Assembly: GCF_900167445.1 (NCBI RefSeq)
Contig: NZ_FUZT01000013.1
Span: 1 to 64,000, forward strand
From: Maledivibacter halophilus
GTDB lineage: Bacteria > Bacillota > Clostridia > Peptostreptococcales > Caminicellaceae
Length of the DNA: 64,000 bases
Direction: 5' to 3'
Shown one piece after another: positions 51,177-59,701 of the stretch. The notes below the pieces were generated by a model. That model did not search any database, had not been told where the DNA came from, and saw only the letters and a list, made by a program, of their open reading frames with translations. The position numbers and the translations under genes were made by a program. Position 1 is the first letter of the stretch. Each line of letters opens with the position of its first letter.

Positions 51177-52970
51177 ATGGTCAAAGATTTAAAGAACCAA
51201 GGGAATATCAAAAAAATAAAAATTAAAATAAATGATCAGGAGTTAACAGTTCCTGAAGGAATAACAATTTTGGAGGCATCCCATGAAGCTGGAGTAAAGA
51301 TTCCGACTTTATGTCATTTAGATCTCCATGATCTACAGCTTTACAATAAAACTGCTTCATGTAGGGTTTGTATGGTGGAGCTGGTAGATTCACAGGATAA
51401 AAGTAGAAATAAACTGGTACCATCATGTGTAACAAAGGCCTATGATGGTATGGCTGTTCGGACAGATACAATTCGTGCCATAACTGCTAGAAGAATGGCT
51501 GTAGAGCTATTATTATCAAACCATCCTAATGAATGCTTTACTTGTCCTAAAAATTTGGAATGTGAGCTGCAATCCTTAGCTGAGGAACTTAATGTAAGGG
51601 AAATAAGATGGGAAGGAGAAAGAATGAACTATCCCAAGGACGTATCCAGTGATGCAATAGTTAAGGACGCAAATAAATGTATATATTGTAGGAGATGTGA
51701 GACAGCTTGCAATGTAATACAAACCTGTGGAATATTATCTGGTATTGGACGGGGATTTGAAGCCTTTGTAGGACCTGCCTTTAATATACCAATGGTAGAG
51801 TCTTCATGTACATATTGTGGTCAGTGTGTACAGGTGTGTCCTACAGCAGCACTTACTGAGATGTATCATACTGATAAGGTATGGGAAGCTTTAAGTGATC
51901 CTGACAAACATGTTGTAGTGCAAACTGCACCCGCTATTAGGGTTGCCCTTGGAGAATTATTTGGAATGGAGGCTGGAACAATAGTAACGGGAAAAATGGT
52001 TACTGCCCTTAAACGCATGGGATTTGATGCAGTATTTGATACGGATTTTGGTGCTGATTTAACAATTATGGAGGAAGCTTCAGAGTTTATTTATCGCTTG
52101 GAAAATAATAAGACTTTACCTATGCTTACAAGCTGCTGCCCTGCTTGGGTAAAATTCATAGAGCATCAGTTTCCAGAGCTTTTAGAAATTCCTTCTACTT
52201 GTAAGTCTCCCCATATAATGTTTGGAACAATTGCTAAAACCTATTATGCTGAGAAAAATAACTTGGATCCTGATAATATTGTTGTAGTTTCAATAATGCC
52301 TTGTATTGCTAAAAAAGCAGAAGCTGCTAGACCAGAGCTTACAAAGGATAAACGGAACAATGTGGATATAGTTATAACTACTCGGGAACTTGGGGCAATG
52401 ATAAAGGAAGCCGGTATTGAATTTGACCATCTGCCAGATAGTGAATTTGACCGGCCCCTTGGAGAAACAACCGGAGCTTCTGTTATATTTGGAACAACTG
52501 GTGGAGTTGCTGAAGCAGCTGTACGTACGGCTTATGAGTGGATTACAGGAGAAAAGCTTAAGGGAGAAGATGTAGTATTCAAGCAGTTAAGAGGTGCAAC
52601 TGGACTTAAAAAAGCAACTGTGGAAATAGGAGATAAAGAAATAAATATAGGGATAGCAAGTGGTCTTGGAAATGCCAGAACTCTTTTAGAAGAAATAAGG
52701 GAAGGAAAGTCAAAGTATGAGATTATAGAAATAATGGCCTGTCCAGGAGGCTGTATTGGTGGTGGTGGACAACCATACCATCATGGTAATGATGAAATTG
52801 TTAGAAAAAGGCAGGAGGCTATCTATAGGGAAGATAAAAATAAAAAGCTTAGAAAATCCCATGAAAATCTTGAAGTTTTAAAACTATACGAAGAATATCT
52901 TGGAAAGCCCTTTGGAGAAAAAGCTCATAAGCTTCTTCATACCCATTATGAAGAAAGAGAAAGGATTTAA
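51177..52970 (+). CDS. hydA: NADH-dependent [FeFe]-hydrogenase, catalytic subunit
   Basis: A 597-residue hydrogenase making or using H2. N-terminal plant-type [2Fe-2S] (CHLDLHDLQLYNKTASCRVC), the His-ligated cluster HPNECFTCPKNLECELQ, two [4Fe-4S] clusters (CIYCRRCETACNVIQTCG; CTYCGQCVQVCP), then the H-cluster motifs L1 TSCCPAWVKF, L2 MPCIAKKAEA and L3 MACPGGCIGGGGQP. All H-cluster cysteines are present, so it should be active if the HydEFG maturases, not in this window, exist elsewhere. Co-transcribed with hydC, the ferredoxin and hydB. Confidence 0.95.
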   Translation: MVKDLKNQGNIKKIKIKINDQELTVPEGITILEASHEAGVKIPTLCHLDLHDLQLYNKTASCRVCMVELVDSQDKSRNKLVPSCVTKAYDGMAVRTDTIRAITARRMAVELLLSNHPNECFTCPKNLECELQSLAEELNVREIRWEGERMNYPKDVSSDAIVKDANKCIYCRRCETACNVIQTCGILSGIGRGFEAFVGPAFNIPMVESSCTYCGQCVQVCPTAALTEMYHTDKVWEALSDPDKHVVVQTAPAIRVALGELFGMEAGTIVTGKMVTALKRMGFDAVFDTDFGADLTIMEEASEFIYRLENNKTLPMLTSCCPAWVKFIEHQFPELLEIPSTCKSPHIMFGTIAKTYYAEKNNLDPDNIVVVSIMPCIAKKAEAARPELTKDKRNNVDIVITTRELGAMIKEAGIEFDHLPDSEFDRPLGETTGASVIFGTTGGVAEAAVRTAYEWITGEKLKGEDVVFKQLRGATGLKKATVEIGDKEINIGIASGLGNARTLLEEIREGKSKYEIIEIMACPGGCIGGGGQPYHHGNDEIVRKRQEAIYREDKNKKLRKSHENLEVLKLYEEYLGKPFGEKAHKLLHTHYEERERI

Positions 52971-52991
52971 AAATAGAAAGGAGTATTAAAA

Positions 52992-54158
52992 ATGGCACGA
53001 AAAGTAGGTTTGTTACCTAAATTAATAGCTGGGATTGTTCTAGGGATTATCATAGGTTTGATTTCAAAATCTACAGAGTTTTACTTTATTGTTCGGCTCC
53101 TGACTACCTTTACCAGTATTTTTGGAAATTTTTTAAAGTTTATAATACCATTTATAATAATTGGTTTTGTTGCTCCTGGTATTGCTGATTTAGGTAAAGG
53201 GGCTGGAAAACTGTTGGGGCTTACTGCAGGTATAGCATATATTTCTGCAATAACAGCAGGAATTATAGCTTTTTTTATAGGATCTACCATACTGCCGAAT
53301 GTAATTAAGGCAGGGGAGGTCGCAGAAAAATCAACTTTAAATCTTGAGTATTTCTTTACAATAGAAATGCCTCCTATGATGGAAGTGATGACAGCATTAA
53401 TTACAGCCTTCATTTTAGGACTTGGCATGGCTGCAATTAAGGGTAACACTTTGTTTGGTGCTTTGAGAGACTTTCAAAGCATTGTTGAAGGAGTAGTAAG
53501 GAGAGTTTTAATTCCCCTTATACCAATACATATATCAGGGATATTTGCCAGATTAACTACTACAGGAGAAATATTTAAAACTATCAAAGCTTTTTCTTCA
53601 GTATTTGCTTTAATAATTATTCTTCAAATAAGCTATATAATTATTCAGTATTTAGTAGCCTGGATGGTCAGTGGTAAAAATCCATTTAAAGCTATCAAGA
53701 ATATGCTCCCCGCTTATTTTACTGCACTGGGTACTCAATCTTCAGCAGCAACAATACCAGTAACTATTCAAAGTGCTAGAAAGAATAAGATTACTGAAGA
53801 CATTATTGATTTTGTAATTCCCCTTGGGGCAACTATCCATCTGGCAGGAGATACCATTACCTTGGTACTTGCTTCGATGGGAGTTATGATAATATCTGGA
53901 ACAATACCAACCTTTGCTATGATGCTTCCATTCATATTAATGCTTGGTGTAACAATGGTTGCTGCTCCAGGAATACCGGGAGGAGGAGTATATGCAGCTC
54001 TAGGGCTTTTGGAAAACATGCTTATGTTTTCTACAGGGCAGCAGGGACTGATGATTGCACTTCACTTTGCGCAAGATAGCTTTGGTACAGCAACTAATGT
54101 TACAGGTGATGGAGCTATAGCTATAATGATTGATGAGATATCAAAACGAAAAAAATAA
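52992..54158 (+). CDS. Dicarboxylate/amino-acid:cation symporter (DAACS family)
   Basis: A 388-residue transporter of the glutamate/aspartate:Na+/H+ (DAACS) family with about eight helices and two re-entrant loops. The substrate-site stretches are ALGTQSSAATIPVTIQSARK (the serine-rich HP1 loop), PLGATIHLAGDTITLVLASMG, AAPGIPGGGVYAALGLL and QDSFGTATNVTGDGA. It follows hydA by 21 bases with AAAGGAG, so it is in the hyd operon. Importing Asp, Glu, Ser/Thr or a dicarboxylate would feed fermentation whose electrons leave as H2; the exact substrate is not readable. Confidence 0.88.
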   Translation: MARKVGLLPKLIAGIVLGIIIGLISKSTEFYFIVRLLTTFTSIFGNFLKFIIPFIIIGFVAPGIADLGKGAGKLLGLTAGIAYISAITAGIIAFFIGSTILPNVIKAGEVAEKSTLNLEYFFTIEMPPMMEVMTALITAFILGLGMAAIKGNTLFGALRDFQSIVEGVVRRVLIPLIPIHISGIFARLTTTGEIFKTIKAFSSVFALIIILQISYIIIQYLVAWMVSGKNPFKAIKNMLPAYFTALGTQSSAATIPVTIQSARKNKITEDIIDFVIPLGATIHLAGDTITLVLASMGVMIISGTIPTFAMMLPFILMLGVTMVAAPGIPGGGVYAALGLLENMLMFSTGQQGLMIALHFAQDSFGTATNVTGDGAIAIMIDEISKRKK

Positions 54159-54173
54159 GAAAATTGTATAGAT

Positions 54174-54211
54174 ATTCAAAAGTCAAAGTTGGATAACTTT
54201 GACTTTTGAAT
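54174..54211 (+). terminator. Terminator of the hyd operon
   Basis: Perfect 17-base arms ATTCAAAAGTCAAAGTT / AACTTTGACTTTTGAAT with a short loop. Confidence 0.8.
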
Positions 54212-54308
54212 TATAAATTTATATTTTAATGATTTAGCTGCAGGTTGTTATTAGTTAGCTCTTAGCCAAATAAAGCAATAATTTTAAATATCCAATTCTA
54301 TTGGTTCA

Positions 54309-55136
54309 TTAAAAAGCTGGAACTATTGCACCTTTATATTGTTCTTCAATAAACTCCTTAACTTCCCCAGATTGTAAAGCTTCAATTAATGCTTTTATAT
54401 TTTCATTATCCTTATCCTCTGGTCTAATGGCGAGTATATTTGCATATGGAGATTCACTGCCTTCAATTATTAATGGATCAGTTGAAGGATTGAGACCAGC
54501 TTCAAGGGCATAATTTGTGTTGATTATAGCAGCATCAACATCCTTTAGTGTTCTTGGTAGCTGAGCAGCGTCTATAGGCTTGAAAACCAAATTTTTAGGA
54601 TTAGAATCTATATCTGCATCTGTAGCCTCAAGACCTGCATCTTCTTTAAGTTTTATATAACCTTTAGATTCAAGGAGTATTAAAGCTCTACCTTCATTAG
54701 TAGGATCATTGGGAATAGATATTACAGCTCCATCCTTTAAATCATCGATTGATTCTATTTTCTTTGAATATAACCCTAAGGGTTCAATGTGAATTTTTGC
54801 TGCACTAAAAAGCTCTATATTTCTCTCGCTGGCAAAGGATTCCATATATGGTTCATGCTGAAAGAAGTTAGCATCTATTTCCTTAGCATCTAGAGCAAGA
54901 TTAGGCTGTACATAATCGGTAAATTCTATTATTTCCAGCTCTATACCTTTTTCTTTAAGTTTAGGTTTAATTATATTTAAGATTTCAGAATGAGGTACAG
55001 GTGTTGCTCCAACCTTTATAACAACTTCATCTCCTTTAGTTTCATCATTATTAGATGTTTCTTTAGGGCTGCACCCTACCAATGCAAGGGATAGAATGAG
55101 TAAGCCTATAGTGATTAATAAAATATTTTTTTTCAT
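54309..55136 (-). CDS. metQ: D-methionine-binding lipoprotein MetQ
   Basis: A 275-residue NlpA/MetQ-family lipoprotein (lipobox ALVGCS) that binds methionine outside the membrane. Family blocks: VGATPVPHSEILNIIKPKL, the YVQPNLALDAKEIDANFFQH loop and AAIINTNYALEAGL. Last gene of metNIQ, 13 bases after metI on the minus strand; GGAGG upstream. Regulated through the SAM-I riboswitch at 56842-56996. Confidence 0.95.
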   Translation of the reverse strand: MKKNILLITIGLLILSLALVGCSPKETSNNDETKGDEVVIKVGATPVPHSEILNIIKPKLKEKGIELEIIEFTDYVQPNLALDAKEIDANFFQHEPYMESFASERNIELFSAAKIHIEPLGLYSKKIESIDDLKDGAVISIPNDPTNEGRALILLESKGYIKLKEDAGLEATDADIDSNPKNLVFKPIDAAQLPRTLKDVDAAIINTNYALEAGLNPSTDPLIIEGSESPYANILAIRPEDKDNENIKALIEALQSGEVKEFIEEQYKGAIVPAF

Positions 55137-55149
55137 AAATTTTTTCCTC

Positions 55150-55800
55150 CTATTTTCTATTCAATGATTTTGATAAGCTATTTCCTAAAAATTGCATAAT
55201 TTGGACTATGGCAACGAGCACAATTACGGCAGCTATTAAAACATCTGTCTTAAAACGATGATAACCATATCTGATTGCCAGGTCTCCTAATCCCCCACCT
55301 CCTAATATTCCTGCAATTGCAGAATATCCTAAGATATTTATAAGAGTTATAGTAATACCAAGAGCAAGGGATGACATCGCCTCGGGTATTAAAACTCTAG
55401 TAATAATTTGAAAGGGCGAAGCTCCCATTGCCATTGATGCTTCAACAATTCCCCAATCTACTTCTCTTAAAGAAGTTTCAACTACTCTGGCAAAAAAAGG
55501 AGTGGCAGCGACAATTAGAGGAACAATGGCAGCTGTAGTTCCAATGGAAGTTCCAACTATTAAACTTGCAAATGGAGCAATTAAAATTATAAGTATTATT
55601 GCAGGCAATGATCTTATAACATTGATTATTGTAGATAAAATTTTATTTAATGTAGGAAAAGGCATTATATGATTTTTTTCTGTAACCACTAGTATTATTC
55701 CAAGGGGAAGACCCAGTACTATTGTAAACAATGCCGATAGTCCTATCATATATAATGTTTCAATAAGCGATGGTATAAGAAGCTCTAATAAATCACTCAT
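55150..55800 (-). CDS. metI: Methionine ABC transporter permease MetI
   Basis: A 216-residue permease with five helices of the MetI family; the ATPase-docking EAA loop is VEASMAMGASPFQIITRVLIPEA. The last helices include IAGILGGGGLGDLAIRYGYHRF, typical of this family. Overlaps metN by eight bases and precedes metQ. Imports methionine in complex with MetN and MetQ. Confidence 0.95.
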   Translation of the reverse strand: MSDLLELLIPSLIETLYMIGLSALFTIVLGLPLGIILVVTEKNHIMPFPTLNKILSTIINVIRSLPAIILIILIAPFASLIVGTSIGTTAAIVPLIVAATPFFARVVETSLREVDWGIVEASMAMGASPFQIITRVLIPEAMSSLALGITITLINILGYSAIAGILGGGGLGDLAIRYGYHRFKTDVLIAAVIVLVAIVQIMQFLGNSLSKSLNRK

Positions 55801-56788
55801 TTGTAATCACCTCAGCTTTCACATTGTTAGTTTCAAGATATGAAATAATATCTTCTAATTTATTAGATACATTATCAATACCTATTGTTAATTTGCCCAG
55901 AGGCTGATTTTGAATATATTCAATTTGGCCGGACAAAATATTTATTTCAACGTTAAAATCCTTTCCTAATTTTGATATAATCGGTTTTTGAGCGCTATTT
56001 TCCATGAAAGAAAGATTTAGCATTATACCTTTTTTAAATTCTTCAGGTATATAATTACTACTTTCAACAAAATGTTTAGTTATTTCATTTCCAGGCTTTG
56101 AGAAAATATTTATTGTACTACCTTCTTCAATAATTTTTCCGTCTTCCAATATTGTTACAAAATCACATATTTCCTTTATAACATCCATTTCATGGGTAAC
56201 AACTACTATTGTAATACCTAGTGACTTATTTATATCTTTAAGCAGGGTCAAAATTTGTTTAGTTGTCTTAGGGTCTAGAGCAGAAGTAGCTTCATCACAT
56301 AGTAATACATCAGGATCATTGGCTAGGGCTCTAGCTATACCTACCCTTTGTTTTTGACCACCACTTAATTGTGATGGAAAAGAATTAGATTTGTCTGTAA
56401 GCTCTACAAGCTCAAGTAAAGATTTTACCTTTTTTTGAATCTGAGCTTCTGGGGTTTTTGATAAACTTAAAGGAAATGCAATATTATCAAAAACCGTTTT
56501 GCTTGATAGAAGATTAAAGCCTTGAAAAATCATACCGATTCTTTTTCTTGCATTTCTTAAATCCTTACTATTCAATGAGGTAAGATTTACTTCATTAATC
56601 CATACTTCTCCGCTTGTAGGTTCTTCAAGTCTATTTATACATCTAATCAAAGAGGATTTACCTGCTCCGCTTAGACCTATTATTCCATGAATAGAGCCTT
56701 TATTTATGTTTAAGGATATATCCTTTAAGGCAACTACCTCATGGTTTCCTTTTTTATAAATTTTGGTAAGGTTATTTAGTTTAATCAA
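55793..56788 (-). CDS. metN: Methionine ABC transporter ATPase MetN
   Basis: A 331-residue ATPase: Walker A GLSGAGKSSLIRCINRLEEP, Q-loop MIFQGFNLLSS, signature LSGGQKQRVGIARAL, Walker B DVLLCDEATSALDP, H-loop VVVTHEMDV. The C-terminal 80 residues are the NIL regulatory domain (SGQIEYIQNQPLGKLTIGID), which binds methionine and inhibits uptake when it is plentiful. Start placed at TTG 56788 because the GTG at 56797 lies inside the AGAGGTG ribosome binding site. First gene after the SAM-I riboswitch. Confidence 0.93.
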   Translation of the reverse strand: MIKLNNLTKIYKKGNHEVVALKDISLNINKGSIHGIIGLSGAGKSSLIRCINRLEEPTSGEVWINEVNLTSLNSKDLRNARKRIGMIFQGFNLLSSKTVFDNIAFPLSLSKTPEAQIQKKVKSLLELVELTDKSNSFPSQLSGGQKQRVGIARALANDPDVLLCDEATSALDPKTTKQILTLLKDINKSLGITIVVVTHEMDVIKEICDFVTILEDGKIIEEGSTINIFSKPGNEITKHFVESSNYIPEEFKKGIMLNLSFMENSAQKPIISKLGKDFNVEINILSGQIEYIQNQPLGKLTIGIDNVSNKLEDIISYLETNNVKAEVITNE

Positions 56789-56841
56789 TTGATTCACCTC
56801 TTTATTTTTTGAAATATCACTATAGCCATTTAAATAAAATT

Positions 56842-56996
56842 AAAAAAACCCTTTCGACAGTGAAAGAGTTTAAAATATATATTTTCTCATCTGTCGATAT
56901 AGAAATATCGCTGGAATTAGCACCGATACATTTAAATATGCCGGTTGCCGGGCTTCATAGGGCCAGTCCCTCTGCCACTCTGGATAAGATATCGTG
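56842..56996 (-). ncRNA. SAM-I (S-box) riboswitch with terminator, controlling metNIQ
   Basis: Read on the minus strand: P1 5' arm TCTTATCCAGAGTGGCAGAG, core GGGACTGGCCCTATGAAGCC, CGGCAACC, GTGCTAATTCCAGC, and P1 3' arm GACAGATGAGA (aptamer 56885-56996). The terminator AACTCTTTC...GAAAGGGTT with seven T follows (56842-56870). CTGTCGA in the terminator loop can pair with TCGACAG at the aptamer's 3' side, giving the antiterminator. High SAM should stop metNIQ expression. The remaining gap to the ferritin-like gene (56997-57306) holds a family-2-like arm at about 57052-57070 and an AT-rich promoter region. Confidence 0.95.
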
Positions 56997-57306
56997 ATAT
57001 TTAATTTTTTATGACATGTATACATTATAAATCAATTAACTATTTTGTCAATAGAGAAATTGCATAAATTTTTATAGAAAAGCTTATAAAAATGCATAGA
57101 AATATAAGCTGTAGATATATGTTATAAAATTTTACAGATTTATAGATATGATTATTTTTTTATTGGGAATAATGAGTTTCTTTAGTTTTACAGCTTATAT
57201 CTAATAGTTCATAGGAAAAAAAATTTTTAGCTTTATATTGATTTTAATTTTTTTCTCTATTAATTGGGTAATAATAAATTAAAGAATAATTTTAGGAGGA
57301 ATATTT

Positions 57307-57807
57307 ATGAATATATATGAATTTGCTATGAAGATGGAGCTTGATGGGAAAAAATATTATGAGAAGCTAATGAATAGTGCAGAAGATGAAGGGCTCAAGA
57401 AGATATTTAAAATGCTTGCCCAGGACGAAGAGGAGCACCATAGAATAATTAAGAATATGAAAGATATGAATACAAAACATATTAAATCAGAAACCTTAAA
57501 AAATGCCAACAATATTTTTTCTAAAATGTTATGTACGGATCAAAAGTTTAATTTAAGTTCTACCGCAATAAAAGCATATGAACATGCATTAAATTTAGAG
57601 GATGAAAGTATTAGACTATATGAAGATAAGTATGAGAAAAGTGAAAACAAAGGTGAAAAGAAAGTCTTTAGAAGCTTAGCCGATGAAGAAAAAAGGCATA
57701 AATTAATTATTGAGAATATTTTAGATTTTGTAAGGCAGCCGGAAAGGGAAAGAGCAGTTAAAACTGTGGACTCCGATCCAGAATTTGCAAGGTTTGAAAA
57801 CTTATAA
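57307..57807 (+). CDS. Ferritin-like (rubrerythrin-related) diiron protein
   Basis: A 166-residue protein with a four-helix bundle of the ferritin-like/erythrin type. Di-iron ligand pattern: Glu in FAMKMELDGKKYYEKL, AQDEEEHHRIIKN, then EDESIRLYEDKYE and LADEEKRHKLIIENI, two halves each giving E and ExxH. No rubredoxin domain. AGGAGG upstream of ATG. Probably protects against peroxide or oxygen or stores iron, but substrates are unproven. Monocistronic. Confidence 0.85.
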   Translation: MNIYEFAMKMELDGKKYYEKLMNSAEDEGLKKIFKMLAQDEEEHHRIIKNMKDMNTKHIKSETLKNANNIFSKMLCTDQKFNLSSTAIKAYEHALNLEDESIRLYEDKYEKSENKGEKKVFRSLADEEKRHKLIIENILDFVRQPERERAVKTVDSDPEFARFENL

Positions 57808-58176
57808 AAATAATACATCTCAATATTTCCATATTATGCCTAAAATGACTTTTAACAGCTCTCCTTTTATGTTACAATTTTGAACTGAAGGGATAATATA
57901 GAGGTTCAGGTAGAACTCTATATAGATATGTGATTCTGAAAATTAATAAAAAGAACGTTCAATCCAACAAGAATTAATCAAAATCTTCTTCATAGTTTTT
58001 AAATGTAGATTTTGATGAAACACATAAGGAAAATTATATTTATTTGAAGAATTAGTAAGTTTATAATTTCCTAACCGTTATAAAAATCGCAGGGAAGGAA
58101 AACTCAGAGGCCACTTCCTTTCTTAAGTTTTATTGGCGTATATCTATATAAATAAAATTATATCAGGAGAGAATTT
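57808..58176. repeat. Gap with family-1 element, right half of the long form (copy F)
   Basis: The stretch 58078-58150 (ATAAAAATCGCAGGGAAGGA, then CTCAGAGGCCACTTCCTTTC and TTAAGTTTTATTGGCG) matches the right half of copy E; the left half is missing or eroded. A small hairpin AATCAAAATCT / AGATTTTGAT is at about 57978-58018. No gene is seen in the gap. Confidence 0.7.
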
Positions 58177-59394
58177 ATGAAAAATGTATTAGATTTATTC
58201 AGTGAAATAATAGAAGATCAAAAGCTTATATATGCTGTGCTTAGTAATGTGAGGAAAAAAAGTGAAAAGACCTTTAATAGAGCTTCTGTAAAGCCGGTAA
58301 TTATTAAAAATGAATTACTATTTCAGATTACATATCATTATGATAAAAAAGTAATTCATAATAATTTCAAAGCCCATGAAGCTATAACTGAGTTAGACAA
58401 CTTAATTCAGTTATATTTTAAACAAATAGTTATATATACAACAGATGCAGACTATCAGATTTTAATAAGTAAGAAAGGAAAGGTAAAGATATTAAAAAAA
58501 TCACCAACAAGAAAAAAAGAGGGTTTGAGTCATAATAGAAAGAAAAATTATATATTGGAGGAAAATAATCCCTATGATTTTCTAATTAATTTAGGTGTAA
58601 TGAATAAAGAGGGAAGGGTTTTGCCTAAAAAATATGATAAATTTAAACAATTAAATAGGTTTTTAGAAATGGTTTCAGACTGTATTCCCTATTTGAACAA
58701 AGAAAAAACTATAAATATAATAGATTTTGGATGTGGAAAATCCTATCTTACATTTGCTTTATATTATTATCTTGTAGAAAAACTAGGGTTAGATATTAAT
58801 ATAATTGGACTTGATTTAAAAAAGGATGTTATAAGTTTTTGTAATAAAGTTGCTGATGATCTTGGTTATCACAGATTAAAGTTTGTACATGGAGATATAA
58901 AGGGATTTAAAAATATTGAAAAAGTGGATATGGTAGTATCTCTACATGCCTGTGATACAGCAACTGATGATGCTCTTGTTAAAGCAGTGAATTGGAATGC
59001 AGATGTAATTTTAGCTGTTCCCTGCTGCCAGCATGAATTATTTAATAAAATTCATAATCCTGTGATGCATCCTTTAGAAAAGCATGGAATAATAAAGGAG
59101 AAACTTTCAAGTCTTATAACAGATAGCATAAGAGGAAATATTCTTGAGATAATGGGATATTCAGTTCAAATTCTTGAGTTTATAGATATGGAGCATACAC
59201 CTAAAAATATCCTCATAAGGGCTTTTAAAACTGGAAAGGTAAATGAAGAATCTGTAAATCAGTATAAGAAGTTTAAAGAATTTTGTAATATTAATCCTTA
59301 TTTAGAAAAGGCAATGGGAGAAAACTTTAGGAGAGCTATAAGTTTTAAGTTCAAAGATTTTAGTAATAGCTGTGAAGTAATAAAAAGCAAATAA
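58177..59394 (+). CDS. SAM-dependent methyltransferase (Methyltransf_32 type)
   Basis: A 405-residue protein. The N-terminal 150 residues contain no recognised motif. The C-terminal Rossmann domain has motif I IIDFGCGKSYLTFALYYYL, the acidic loop NIIGLDLKKDVISFC and the signature VSLHACDTATDDALVKAV followed by ADVILAVPCCQHEL. That SLHACDTATDDAL/PCCQHEL pair marks PF13679, whose members include RNA-modifying and uncharacterised enzymes. The substrate is unknown. CAGGAGAG precedes ATG. It is preceded by a repeat element and stands alone. Confidence 0.85.
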   Translation: MKNVLDLFSEIIEDQKLIYAVLSNVRKKSEKTFNRASVKPVIIKNELLFQITYHYDKKVIHNNFKAHEAITELDNLIQLYFKQIVIYTTDADYQILISKKGKVKILKKSPTRKKEGLSHNRKKNYILEENNPYDFLINLGVMNKEGRVLPKKYDKFKQLNRFLEMVSDCIPYLNKEKTINIIDFGCGKSYLTFALYYYLVEKLGLDINIIGLDLKKDVISFCNKVADDLGYHRLKFVHGDIKGFKNIEKVDMVVSLHACDTATDDALVKAVNWNADVILAVPCCQHELFNKIHNPVMHPLEKHGIIKEKLSSLITDSIRGNILEIMGYSVQILEFIDMEHTPKNILIRAFKTGKVNEESVNQYKKFKEFCNINPYLEKAMGENFRRAISFKFKDFSNSCEVIKSK

Positions 59395-59521
59395 TATGAA
59401 ATCTTAGTTTATATATCTTAAAACTGTTCATGTTTTTGAGATTTTTTATGTGAATCAGCCTAAGAATTCTGTTCTAATATAGTTTTTTAAAATATAAATA
59501 GCTTATAGAAATTGACTCTAA

Positions 59522-59554
59522 AACTTAGAACTTAGAACTTATAACTTACAACTA
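59522..59554. repeat. Seven-base tandem repeat upstream of the second PFOR
   Basis: AACTTAG AACTTAG AACTTAT AACTTAC AACT, 4.5 units, within the 307-base gap before the PFOR promoter. Confidence 0.7.
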
Positions 59555-59618
59555 CCAATGCATCTACAAGATGTATTACTATTTGTATAATTGTATATAA
59601 ATTGTGAAAAACATGCCA

Positions 59619-59647
59619 TTGACTAAGTGTATATTGTATACTATACT
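59619..59647 (+). promoter_or_regulatory. Sigma-A promoter of the second PFOR gene
   Basis: TTGACT (59619-59624), exactly 17 bases, then TATACT (59642-59647); the start codon is at 59702 with AAGGGGG before it. The spacer GTATATTGTATACTATAC is rich in partly palindromic TATAC steps. Confidence 0.75.
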
Positions 59648-59701
59648 TAAAAGTGTAATGTGGATTATTTTAAATATTTACATAATAAGGGGGTCAAAAT
59701 A

